This document shows, piece by piece, positions 24,893 to 35,256 of a stretch of DNA of 64,000 nt (its first letter is position 1; every line of letters starts with the position of its first letter). Position numbers and translations under genes: made by a program. Below the pieces are notes generated by a model, which saw only the letters and a program-made list of their open reading frames with translations, was not told where the DNA came from and did not search any database. This DNA comes from Scalesia atractyloides (lineage: Eukaryota > Streptophyta > Magnoliopsida > Asterales > Asteraceae), in the NCBI GenBank assembly GCA_947069175.1, contig CAMTDV010000017.1:32807126-32871125 (forward strand), read 5' to 3'.

Positions 24893-25181
24893 TATAACAC
24901 ATATGGCATACCTCTCAACATCGTCCGTGGACAGGAGAGATTCCTGGTTCATAAGTAACTCCCTACCTCTAAAATTACCAACGCGTTTTGGGCTTAATGC
25001 TAGTGGATGAGAGGAGAACTCCACAGTTAAGCGTGCTCAAGTGAGAGTAGTACTAGGATGGGTGACCTCCTGGGAAGTCTCCACCAGGGCAACCAAAAAC
25101 AAAGTCGTGAGTTCCTGGATGGGCCACCCATCGGGGGCAAAGCGGACAATATTGGTGATAACGAGGGCCAGGGGTGTTACA
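24893..25181 (+). repeat. Cassandra LTR 1
   Basis: Starts TATAACAC (first G of TG mutated) and ends GGGGTGTTACA. 5S box A AGTTAAGCGTGCT at 25025-25037 and box C GGATGGGTGACCTCCTGGGA starting at 25057. Confidence 0.88.
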
Positions 25182-25184
25182 GAG

Positions 25185-25198
25185 TGGTATCAGAGCCA
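25185..25198 (+). other. Cassandra PBS 1
   Basis: TGGTATCAGAGCCA three bases after LTR 1. Confidence 0.9.
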
Positions 25199-25387
25199 CT
25201 CCTGTGCCGTTCGGGATGTTGGGGCAAAACCTCATCGAGGACGATGAGTCCCTTAGGTGGGGTGATTGTAACACCTAATGGCAACCTCCCAAATGTGGGG
25301 CAAAAAACCTCATCGAGGATAATGGCAACCTCCTACATGTTGGGGCAAAAACCTCATTGAGGACGATGAGTCTCTTAGGGGGGTGAT

Positions 25388-25677
25388 TATAACACCTAAT
25401 GGCATACCTCTCAACATCGTCTGTGGACAGAAGAGATTCTTGGTTCATAAGTAATGCCCTACCTCTAAAATCACCAACGCGTTTTGGGCTTAATGCTAGT
25501 GGATGAGAGGAGAACTCCACAGTTAAGCGTGCTCAAGTGGGAGTAGTACTAGAATGGGTGACCTCCTGAGAAGTCTCCACCAGGGCAACCAAAAACAAAG
25601 TCGTGAGTTCCTGGATGGGCCACCCATCGGGGGCAAAGCGGACAATATTGGTGATAACGAGGGGCATGGGTGTTACA
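25388..25677 (+). repeat. Cassandra LTR 2
   Basis: Same ends; 5S box A at 25521-25533, box C region from about 25552 with one change (AGAATGGGTGACC). Confidence 0.88.
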
Positions 25678-25680
25678 GAG

Positions 25681-25694
25681 TGGTATCAGAGCCA
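25681..25694 (+). other. Cassandra PBS 2
   Basis: TGGTATCAGAGCCA after LTR 2. Confidence 0.9.
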
Positions 25695-25882
25695 CTCCTG
25701 TGCCGTTCGGGATGTTGGGGCAAAACCTAATCGAGGACGATGAGTTCCTTAGGGGGGTGATTGTAACACCTAATGGCAACCTCCCAAATGTGGGGCAAAA
25801 AACCTCATCGAGGATAATGGCAACCTCCTACATGTTGGGGCAAAACCTCATCGAGGACGATGAGTCCCTTAGGAGAGGTGAT

Positions 25883-26173
25883 TATAACACCTAATGGCAT
25901 ACCTCTCAACATCGTCCGTGGACAGGAGAGATTCCTGGTTCATAAGTAATGCCTTACCTCTAAAATCACCAACGCGTTTTGGGCTTAATGCTAGTGGATG
26001 AGAGGAGAACTCCACAGTTAAGCATGCTCAAGTGGGAGTAATACTAGGATGGGTGACCTTCAGGGAAGTCTATACCATGGCAACCAAAAACAAAGTCGTG
26101 AGTTTCTAGATGGGCCACCCATCGGGGGGCAAAGCGGACAATATTGGTGATAACGAGAGCCAGGGGTGTTACA
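25883..26173 (+). repeat. Cassandra LTR 3
   Basis: Same ends; 5S box A at 26016-26028 with a G to A change; box C region has GACCTTCAGGGAAGTC. Confidence 0.85.
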
Positions 26174-26176
26174 GAG

Positions 26177-26465
26177 TTAAACACCTAATGGCATACCTCT
26201 CAACATTGTCCGTAGACAGGAGAGATTCCTGGTTCATAAGTAATGCCCTACCTCTAAAATCAGCAACGCGTTTTGGGCTTAATGCTAGTGGATGAGAGGA
26301 GAACTCCACACTTAAGCGTGCTCAAGTGGGAGTAGTACCAGGATGGGTGACCTCCTGGGAAGTCTCCACTAGGGCAACCAAAAACAAAGTCGTGAGTTCC
26401 CTGATGGGCCACCCATCGGGGCAAAGCGGACAATAATGGTGATAACGAGGGCCAGTGGTGTTACA
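26177..26465 (+). repeat. Cassandra LTR 4
   Basis: Starts with degenerate TTAAACACC directly after LTR 3 and a GAG trinucleotide, so the internal region is missing. Ends GTGTTACA. 5S box A-like ACTTAAGCGTGCT at 26310-26322. Confidence 0.85.
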
Positions 26466-26470
26466 ATTCA
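26466..26470. repeat. Target-site duplication ATTCA (right)
   Basis: Matches 16945-16949. The element 1 RT frame resumes across it. Confidence 0.88.
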
Positions 26471-27150
26471 TAAGACCAAGTTTCTCACCCTGTGGAGCAC
26501 CAGTTTTATTTGTGAAGAAGAGAGATGGATCATTCAGAATGTGCATTGATTACCGAGAAATAAACAAGCTAACCATCAAAAATCGATACCCATTACCGAG
26601 GATTGATGATTTGTTTGATCAATTGCAAGGATCTAGCTTTTATTCGAAGATTGATCTCTGTTCCGGTTACCATCAGCTAAGGATAGCCGAAGAACACATT
26701 TCCAAAACAGCGTTTAGAACACGATATGGCCACTATGAGTTTTTGGTTATGCCGTTTAGGTTAACCAATGCACCTGCAGTATTCATGGATCTCATGAATC
26801 GAGTGTGTAAACCATACTTAGATAAATTCGTGATAGTATTCATCGATGATATACTTATTTATTCACGAACTAAGGAGGAGCATGAGGAACACTTGAAGTT
26901 GATTCTGGAGCTGCTATGGAATGAGAAGTTGTATGCTAAGCTCTCTAAATGCGAGTTTTGGATTCGAGAAGTGCATTTTCTCGGACATGTCATAAATGAG
27001 AAAGGCATACATGTGAATCCCGCAAAGATCAAAACAATCAAGAACTGGGAAGTGCCAAGTCCCGTACGGAGATACGACAATTCTTAGGATTAGCTGGACC
27101 GAAGGTACATCGAGAACTTTTCTAAGATAGCGCAACCTTTGGCGCTTCTA
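26471..27150 (+). pseudogene. Element 1 RT, 3' part of split pol
   Basis: RT motifs GAPVLFVKKRDGSFRMCIDY, NRYPLPRIDDLFDQLQG, FYSKIDLCSGYHQLR and catalytic FIDDIL (about 26839-26856) are intact to about 27060. A frameshift in the connection domain near 27065 breaks it (SPVRRYDNS then stop), with more damage at 27088-27170. RT copies retroelement RNA into DNA; this copy cannot give a full protein. Confidence 0.93.
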
Positions 27151-27640
27151 ACTCAGAAAGATTGAACGTATTCGTGGAGTGAGAAACAAGAGGAAGCCTT
27201 TCAGACGCTAAAACAGAAGTTGTGTGGTGCGCCTATTTTGTCCCTTCCTGATGGGACACATGGATTTGTGGTGTATTACGATGCCTCACACCAAGGATTT
27301 GGTTATGTCTTGATGCAAAAAGATAAAGTCATAGCTTATGCCTCCCGACAATTAAAGGTTCATGAGAAGAATTACACTACACACGACTTGGAGTTAGGAG
27401 CGGTGATTTTTGCATTAAAGATCTGGAGACATTATCTATATGGTACTAAGTGTACGATCTACACTGACCATAAAAGCCTCCAACACATATTTGATCAAAA
27501 AGAGCTTAACATGACGCAGCAACGTTGGGTGGAGTTTCTCAATGATTACAAATGTGACATTCGTTATCACCCAGGCAAAGCCAATGTTGTGGCAGATGCC
27601 TTGAGTAGGAAAGAAAGAGTGAAACCACTACGCGTTCGTG
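27150..27640 (+). pseudogene. Element 1 RNase H domain
   Basis: CGAPILSLPDGTHGFVVYYD, KVIAYASRQLKVHEKNY, LELGAVIFALKIWRHYLYG, YTDHKSLQHIFDQKELNM and NVVADALSRKER all read in one open frame from 27220, which continues into integrase. A stop near 27164 separates it from RT. Confidence 0.92.
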
Positions 27641-28468
27641 CATTGGGATTAACGATTCAAACGAGCCTCGCGGCTCGTATCTGTGATGCACAGCTTAGAG
27701 CGTTGAAGAGCAGGAAGATTAAGAAAGAAGGATTGCGTGGGATGGAAAGCGAGCTTACACCCAAGGAGGATGGTATGTTGTATTTCAGAGATCGAATTTG
27801 GGTGCCACGTCTAGGAAACGTGCGAGAGTTGGTCCTGGACGAGGCACCCAAATCGAGGTATTCAATCCACCCAGGGTTAGACAAGATGTATAAAGACCTC
27901 AAGGAGTTCTATTGGTGGCCCAATACGAAAGGCGAGGTGGCTCTATACGTTAGCAAGTGCTCAACCTGTTCGAAGGTTAAAGCTGAGTATCAAAAGCCGT
28001 CTGGGCTTTTGCAACAACCCGAGATTCCTCAGTGGAAATGGGAAAGAATAACTATGGATCTTATAACCAAGCTTCCAAGGACATCGAGTGGTCATGACGC
28101 TATTTGGGTGATCGTTGATCGCTTAACAAAATCTGCTCATTTCTTACCAATTAAGGAAAACTATGATGCAGATAAGCTATCGAAAATCTATCTCAAAGAA
28201 ATAGTTGCGCGACACGGGTGCCAATTTCGATATTCTCCGATAGAGATGGTCGCTTTACATCGAAATTTTGGCAGTCGCTGCAGAAAGCGTTAGCAACATG
28301 TTTGGATTTGAGCACGGCATATCACCCGCAGACGGATATGTTGCAAGCATGTGCTATTGATTTCGGTGGAAACTGAGACACTCACTTACCCTTAGTTGAG
28401 TTCTCATATAACAACAGTTACCACTCGAGCATCAAGGCAGCCCCTATCGAAGCATTGTATGGAAGAAA
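27641..28468 (+). pseudogene. Element 1 integrase, damaged
   Basis: The zinc-binding part reads EAPKSRYSIHPG and CSTCSKVKAEYQKP; the first His of the HHCC set is Pro here (element 2 has AHKSRYSVHPG). The core has MDLITKLPRTSSG and IVDRLTKSAHFLP. The frame shifts near 28230, and around 28334-28345 the conserved stretch that should carry the catalytic Glu is deleted. Stops occur at 28293 and 28374. Integrase inserts retroelement DNA; this one cannot. Confidence 0.9.
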
Positions 28469-29077
28469 ATGTCAATCGCCCCTGTGTTGGGAAAAGTCGG
28501 TGAAAAGCAATTAACTGGACCTGAAATCATTCAAGAGACAACTGATAAGATCACTCAAATCAGGGACAACTTAAAAGCAGCCGTAGACCGACATAAAAGT
28601 TATGCCAATAATAGAAGAAAACCATTGGAGTTTCAGGTCGGAGACAAAGTCATGTTAAAATGCTCACCTTGGAAATGTGTTTTTAGATTCGGCAAACGTG
28701 GAAAATTGAGCCCGCGGTATATAGGACCATTCGATATTGTAGAGCGAGTTAGTGTAGTTGCTTATAGGCTCAAGCTGCCTCAAGAACTTAGTGGAGTACA
28801 CAATGTGTTCCATGTGTCTAACCTGAAGAAGTGTTTGTCCGATGAGACACTGGTGATACTGCCAGGTGAGGTTAAGACTGATGACAAACTCCGATTTGTT
28901 GAAGAACCTGTTGAGGTTTTGGACTGGAAGGTCCAAAAGCTCTGGCGAAGCCGTATCAAGTTGGTTAAGGTTAGATGGAGTTCAAAGCATGGACCCGAGT
29001 ATACCTGGGAACGCGAGGACCAGATGAAGCATAAGTACCCTCACCTTTTCAAAATCAAGCCCAAGACGACAACATAG
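28469..29077 (+). pseudogene. Element 1 integrase C-terminus with chromodomain-like tail
   Basis: Open frame of 202 codons: RKPLEFQVGDKVMLKCSPWK, RFGKRGKLSPRYIGPFDIVE, LSGVHNVFHVSNLKKCL, then LVKVRWSSKHGPEYTWERED near the end (about 28955-29010), the chromodomain-like motif typical of Tekay chromoviruses. Chromodomains are thought to target integration to heterochromatin (family knowledge). The frame stops at TAG 29075. Confidence 0.9.
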
Positions 29078-29085
29078 GTTAACTT

Positions 29086-29118
29086 TCGGGACGAAATTTC
29101 TTTAAGTAGGGGAGACTA
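29086..29118 (+). other. Element 1 PPT region
   Basis: TTCGGGACGAAATTTC followed by AAGTAGGGGAGACTA directly before the 3' LTR. Confidence 0.85.
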
Positions 29119-32100
29119 TGACACCCCGTGTTTTTCAGATTCCTATCTGTACTATAATTTCAAATGTTTTATGAAGTGGTGCAATAATATATTTACTTTA
29201 TGTGTGATTAAAGTCTAATTTAAAATATATAAGCTCTAATGTGAAATGGAATTTGCAAATGATGAGATTTAAAGAATCAACGTAAATTGAGGTGATAACA
29301 TACATGTAACGAATGTTGGTGACCACCCGGTTAGTCATTAGAAGCCCATTAATGTGTCTAATATGTTAGTATAAGTTGGAATTACAAGTCATTGGGGGAA
29401 TTTAGAAGAAAAGCGCATACGCCGTAATTGGTGGTTTCTGTCTGAATTGTCCGAAAATTTGTTTGCGTTACAGACTTTTAGTAGTCTTAAGCAAACCCAG
29501 ACACCACTAAATATCAGATAACATTCTAACTAGTAAAATTATGATGGAATTAATAGGTGAATATTATTCCATAATTATTTAGATCAATCAAGTAAAATAA
29601 GGCCCCAAACTTTTATAAAAGTTGCAAGACTTTTATAAAATGTGTATGTAAGATATTTTTATAAAACAATTATATATAAACCTCCTCCCACGCATAAACT
29701 TTCATCCATGGGGCCCCATCCACCTAAATCCTCTACAAATCTCAAAAATCTTCCAAAATGATTAGAATCTCTTACACAATCTCCTAAATCCTCTAAAAAT
29801 CTCTTACGCAACCATACATTTGATTATCCAAACCCGCACTCCACCTCCTAATCATTTCAATTCCCTTCCCATAACCTTCTCTCTCCTCCCTCTCTTTCCC
29901 TATAAATTCGACCATCACCACCAACCAACTCCTTCATCCCTTCATTTATCACTCCTTCTAGATTACTCCCATTTACACCTTTCTTTTCACACACATAAGA
30001 GTTCTTGGACATTTCTTGAAGAATCAAAACATCCTTAGAAGCATTTTAAGGAGGATTTATCATCAAGAAGCACTTTTAATCCTAGAGATCCTAGTGTGTT
30101 CATCTAAGGTAAATCCATCACTTTAATCTTCAAGTTATGGGGTTTTAGTTGGCTTTAAGGTGAAGTTGTTCACCAAACAAGAGGATTTCCTAATGAACAA
30201 ACCAAATCAGTAAGTCTAGGGTTTTAATAAGAAATTTGAAGGTTATAATGTGTGAAAATGATTCATGAATGGAAGGTGTGTGTATGGTAGCTTTTGTGGG
30301 TTAAATTTATGCTTAAAAGGGTGTTAAAAGGGACATGCAAGATTATAAATTAAGGGTTTTGTGTAATCTGAGTTTGATGCTATATTTGAAGTGATTTGTG
30401 GTCTAAAAATGTTTGATGATAAACTTGGATGAAAAACCCTATGTTAGGAGGGTGTATGGTGTATGATTAATGAAGAAAATGCAAGATAAATGTAGGATTT
30501 TGACATGCATGTAGAGATTAATGGTGAACTGAAAATATGTTGATATTATGGTTATATTTTGTATATAATATTCAGGTCATATCTAATTTTTATGATAACT
30601 ATGAGTTGGAAGCTTACAATCTAGTAAATCATGCTTAAAATGGTGTTCATAAGATGATCTATGGGGAACTGGAAGTATGATGCTAAAAACATGATATGTT
30701 AACTATAAAAATCAGATTATGAGTTTGGAATTTGATCAATGTGGTTTGGATTGCTTATGTAGTCATTATAGGCTTAAAAGGGCATAAAAATGATGATTTT
30801 GGGTATAATCGAAGCATGCAATGTAAATCTGATTTAAAAAAGAAAACCTAGGAATATAATATGATATTATAACAGGTCTTAAAGTGTATGTTATGATGTG
30901 TCCATGTTTGATATGTTCTATGTGAAAGTATGAGTCGAAAACGCTAATTCTACGCTTGAAAATGGACATAACTATGCATGTGTAAACTATGTGACATAAA
31001 CTTGTTTGAATGATAAGATAATGTATAACATGAATATTTGATGATATAAAGTGTATTTTGGTCTTATATGATGAATATGGAATGGTTAATCAACAGAAGT
31101 AACTAATATGAACGAATGATACATATTGTGTTTACCATGAATAAACTACATGGTTATGATTGAGGCATGATTGTTTGACGAACATAGTATACAATATAAT
31201 TATTTGGGTGAACTATGTGACTTATATGATTAGATGAAGTGTCATGTGATTATAATATGAGGAATGCATAAGTATGGATTTGATTTATGTGAAATCGTAA
31301 TAATAAAAGTTGGTGTGAATAAGTATGGGGTGGTGTGTGTCGTTAAATGGATATTTAAAGAGAAATTATATTTCACTTTGATATGATTGAACACTAAGAA
31401 AATACGAAAATATAACCATAAGGGTCATAGTCACTAACGGGTCGTCTAAGTAACGGGTCAAACGCACAAAACTATTTTATAATTCTAAAGAGTTGAGTGT
31501 GTGAACAACTTTGTTAGTAGACTTGAATTAATATGAAAGTGTGCCTTGTATATAGGGCACTAATAGGTGAATACCTATTTGATTTGGGCTTTTAGTAGCA
31601 AACTTTTAACGCACCCAAAGGTGAGTTCACGGCCCCTTTTTAAATTATGTTTTTAGTATTTTGAGTTAATATGATCAAAAGATGACAAAGAAAATGTAAC
31701 CTAAGTTGGCCTTGAGTAAGGGCCTTAAGTTACCCTAACGAGGGTTTTATCCGGACATTTTCCCGCCGCCATAATCATTAACCTCTTGGAGGAGGGCACA
31801 GGATATATTGGTAGATCTATCGGGTTTTGACAAACCCCAAGCTTGTCGATCGGTCGCTCCAATCACAAAAGACAAGGAATATATGTTGAAAAGAAGAATA
31901 TGGGAAATGATTAAGGTTTCGTTTTGATTATGGGCTCTTGGTTGCGAACATTATTTCGTATTCCTAGCTAGTCTACGATGTTACATGTCGATCTAATGTT
32001 TTCATATTTTTCAAACAAGAATGAATATTTTGATATTCATAAGTAAGTAAACCCGTGAATTCGCCAACTTTGTGTTGATATTTTTAAGACTTGTTTTTCA

Positions 32101-32356
32101 GGTACATAAGTGGCTTCGGAGTTTGATGTGGGTTTTAGGGCAACTCTAAAATGGACAATAATAATGCTGGTGTCATGGTTCACGTGATGGAACTTTTGAT
32201 CATGAACTCTTTAAACAATATATTTTGGATTATTGTAATAACTTTATATTGTTTTGTCTATTTTAAATTAAGTATCTATGTTTGCCCTGTAATTGTTGGT
32301 TGCCAACCTCCGTCACCACCATGCTTGTCTTCCGCTGTGATTTTCGGGGTGTGACA
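29119..32356 (+). repeat. Element 1 3' LTR
   Basis: 3238 bp, from TGACACCCCG to GGGTGTGACA, with TATATATAAACC at 29671-29682 as likely promoter. Homologous to 1-2019 plus 12719-13424. Confidence 0.94.
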
Positions 32357-32496
32357 ATATTCAATTTTTAACCATTTTGACCGTGAATTCTTCAAAATGT
32401 GTGAAAAAGTTTAACAAAAATCGTAGAAAGAGGTAGAATAAGAGTGATTCTTGAGATGATTCCACCAAATCTAGATATCCAGGCTCTGATACCACT
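32357..32496 (-). mobile_element. Element 7 leader fragment with PBS
   Basis: 140 bp between element 1 and LTR7. The minus strand carries AGTGGTATCAGAGCC (about 32480-32494), a PBS directly upstream of LTR7. The rest of element 7 must lie left of element 1, outside the window. Confidence 0.75.
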
Positions 32497-32919
32497 TGTT
32501 AGGACCGTCCTCCTTAGCTTAGGAACCTAAGATTTGTATCTAACATTCAAATAGGTGGAAACTATGTGACGTGTTAATCGAATAACAAGAATTACTCATT
32601 TAACTGTTTATTTATTGAACTTAAAGTTCAATACATTCAAGTTCCGGATCCGACAGAGCTTCGCTGTCAGTGTGCCAAAATCTCTTATTGATACAAATGA
32701 AAACCTAAGGCACCTATTTATAGGATCTCAAGTTCGCTAGGAAGGTGAACAAGTTCGGGCGAACTTGTCTTGAACAAGTTCGGCCGAACTTGTTCTTACA
32801 ATATGTTCCGGGCGAACTTTATCCTTAACAAACATAATACGCCTCGTTTCTAACAGATTAAGCTCTAATCACTCAGACTCGATATACAATGACTTAGACA
32901 ACAGACATATGCACCAACA
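32497..32919 (-). repeat. LTR of element 7 (copia-like), with dyad repeats
   Basis: 423 bp, plus-strand ends TGTTAGGACC and GCACCAACA. Similar in design and partly in sequence to LTR4. Palindromes CAAGTTCGGGCGAACTTG and CAAGTTCGGCCGAACTTG lie at about 32743-32795, upstream of the minus-strand TATA (CTATAAATAGG, about 32711-32722). Confidence 0.82.
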
Positions 32920-35256
32920 AGCTCCAAGAACACTATAAATAGCAACCTAATTCCACCATTTTCAATTGCTCATTTCATAATTCTTCTTCCCATCTCTTTG
33001 GAGCTTGTTTCTAGCCTTTTGGAAACCTCCTACTGAGTTCTTAAGTGTTCCTTAACACAAGTAAGTACTCACTTCTAGTCCATTTTTTTATTTTGGCTTG
33101 TTATGAGCTAAAAGTCAAACAATTTGACTTTCTGTTTGACTTCCGGTTATGACCACTTTTGGTCAAGTCAATGTCCAGTTGAACTTTGCTATGTGATCGT
33201 AATCATGAAGGTTATAATCCCCTGCGATTGCACCTTCTGATTACCACGTTTACTAGGCGAAGCAACAAGTCAAAGTTTTGTTTATTAAAATGTGCATAAG
33301 TGCAGTTTACGACGAAATGGTATTCGAGTTTTTAAACATAGAGTTTTAACACCAAATCAGTTTTATAAACATAATTAGACATGTTCCAACATGTCTAACT
33401 CGTCGTTTTTAGTTTAGCGCTTATTTCCTTAGTCGTTTGTTGAGCGGTTTGACTACCGCTTTAACTTTCGAATCTGACCCGTTTGGTCAACTTTATGATC
33501 CGACCAAGACCTTTATTATGACCATAGTATATTAGGGAATAACCTACTGAGGTTATACCTTATGGTCATATCGTTTGGTTAGTCAAATGACGAGTCGATT
33601 ATATATTCTTTAAAATGCCGAAAGTACCCTTTATGTGCATAAATTAGTTTTGAACATATAAGAACATTGTTTTGACATATAAACTGATTATACAACTTAT
33701 ATAAACTATTTTTTACATATTAGACTCGTCATAGAACATATTTAACCATCTGAACCCATAGTTACGTTTACGACCGGTTAAAGTGGCGTAAACCACTTTA
33801 GCAAGCCGTTACAAGTCAAAACACTTTGAAACACTTCCAAATCAGAATATTAAGCTTATTAAACCATATCATACGAGTCCCAACACTCGTTTGGTTTGTA
33901 AGACTTCAATCTATCCGATCTCCATTTCAAGTTTCGATACACTAACATGTAGTTACCTCATACACTAGGAACCACTTCAACACTTGAACTCTTGATCCTT
34001 TGAGCCTTGCTATGCGATTGAACAAGACCTATACGCAAACCAGTGAGTACATAGTTCCCCTATTTTATGGTTTTCAAATGTTTTGGGTTGATTCATATGT
34101 GTAATCAATTTTTCTCAAATGTCGGCATATATGTATTACTAAGTGCTTTTTGTGTATTATTTCTATTATGCAAAACACGATGATTGAGAACATGAACCAA
34201 ATCCTTTTAGGATCTATCTATCATCATAGTTAGATTCTTGTAGGATATTTAAAGTACAGTCTTAAATCTTTCTATCTTCATGGTGATATTTCTAAGAAGT
34301 GCTTTACACGACGATGGTTATTGTTTATGTGATTGAGATTGTTGGTGATTTAGATAATGAAACTAGAGTAATACCATACGGACATGGTGGATACGCCGCT
34401 GGTACTTATATATAAGTTTGCTTATGATATTACCTTTCGTGGCATTATCCGAATCACCATTAGGACTTAGGATTTTAGGATTTAATGTGATTAAACCAAA
34501 GTATAGTTTGATACACTACCAATGTATAGTTTGATGTACTACCAGTTCTCTTAAACCAAAGTATATTTTGATATACTACTAGTTCTACCAAATCCTTAAA
34601 GCATCTATCTGATGGTTATGTGTTTATGTATGTTCACTATCCAAATCCTTGTAGAAACTTTCATATTTTCATATGTTAGAATCATAGAAGGATATCCAAA
34701 GTATTATTATAAGTCATTGATTTGATTTCTGATAGTACTCACACAAGTTTATGACTGGTTTCAATGTTGTAACAAAGACCAAAGTACAATTTTCAATGGC
34801 ATAAAAATTACCTAGTAATAACATATTGCCATATGCAAAATTCTTTTGTCACAAGTTTCACAATCAAGATAATGTATTGCAAATGCTAAACCTTTTTGCC
34901 ATTCATTGGCTTCAAAGAATCGATTTTCAATTGACGACTCTCGTAGTTGTCAAAGTATTAACACTAAACCTTTTGCCATTAATTTGGCAACCAAAACCTA
35001 TGTACTCGCCAACATTCTTTTTGATGTCTTTTTTCATATAGGTTTCAGGTTATTGATTATTCAAGCATGCTACACATAGGAATGCATCTAGGCCTTAGAC
35101 TTCTTTAAACAAAAGACAATTTCATGTATTCTTTGTATTGTAAAACAATGTTAACAATAATGAAACAATTTAGTACCAGTTGTTGAGGGTAATTTGTAAT
35201 GTGACTCCCTGATATTTCTGTCGCGTGTTGTTATATTACGCGGTTGGGGTGTTACA
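32920..35256 (+). repeat. Z1: partial LTR of family Z
   Basis: Homologous, in opposite orientation, to 54203-57105 and in part to 44082-45200. TATAAATA at 32934-32941; ends GGGGTGTTACA at 35256. The U3 upstream of the TATA is missing because element 7 inserted there. No PBS follows at 35257, so this is a solo LTR or 3' LTR end lodged in element 6. Contains the folded motif at 34343-34459 and short imperfect repeats of TATAGTTTGAT type near 34500-34585. Confidence 0.75.
34343..34459 (+). other. Folded conserved motif, Z1 copy
   Basis: Three concentric stems: TGGTGATT/AATCACCA (34343-34350, 34452-34459), GATAATG/CATTATC (34353-34359, 34443-34449), and GTAATACCATA with TATGATATTAC (34368-34378, 34423-34433, one mismatch). 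The core 34384-34416 has GGTGGATACGCCGCTGGTAC then ACTTATATATAAGT, itself a palindrome. Confidence 0.7.

Larger units (their letters stand above)
24773..26465 (+). mobile_element. Tandem array of Cassandra-type TRIM elements
   Basis: Four about 290-bp LTRs, each containing a 5S rRNA-like promoter region, separated by short internals with an iMet PBS and a G-rich PPT. Full repeat units start at 24773, 25267 and 25762 (494-495 bp). The third and fourth LTRs are separated by only a few bases. There is no coding capacity. Cassandra elements are defined by 5S sequence inside LTRs (established knowledge); the internal control motifs seen here support that naming. Partner elements would supply proteins. 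The array ends GTGTTACA, then ATTCA. Confidence 0.9.
1..32356 (+). mobile_element. Element 1: Ty3/gypsy chromovirus (Tekay-like), partial and nested
   Basis: LTR retrotransposon with order LTR, PBS, extra upstream reading frame, gag with CCHC knuckle, protease, RT, RNase H, integrase, chromodomain-like tail, PPT, LTR. The 3' LTR runs TGACACCCCG to GGGTGTGACA; the 5' LTR is cut by the window start and interrupted by element 2. Pol is interrupted by element 3 plus the Cassandra array. The RT type and the C-terminal chromodomain-like stretch place it with Tekay/Del chromoviruses (family knowledge). Stops, frameshifts and loss of the integrase catalytic Glu region mark it as non-functional. Its right flank (32357 on) is the leader of copia-like element 7, so element 1 inserted there; the target-site duplication cannot be checked because the left end is missing. 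Confidence 0.93.

Noticed and set aside
25021..25085. Functional 5S rRNA gene
   Set aside because: Only part of 5S is present and it sits within repeated TG...CA LTRs with a PBS, which is the Cassandra pattern.
25225..25266. Hammerhead ribozyme in Cassandra interior (GATGAGTCC)
   Set aside because: The CTGATGA box is incomplete and no GAAA box follows, so the catalytic core is missing.
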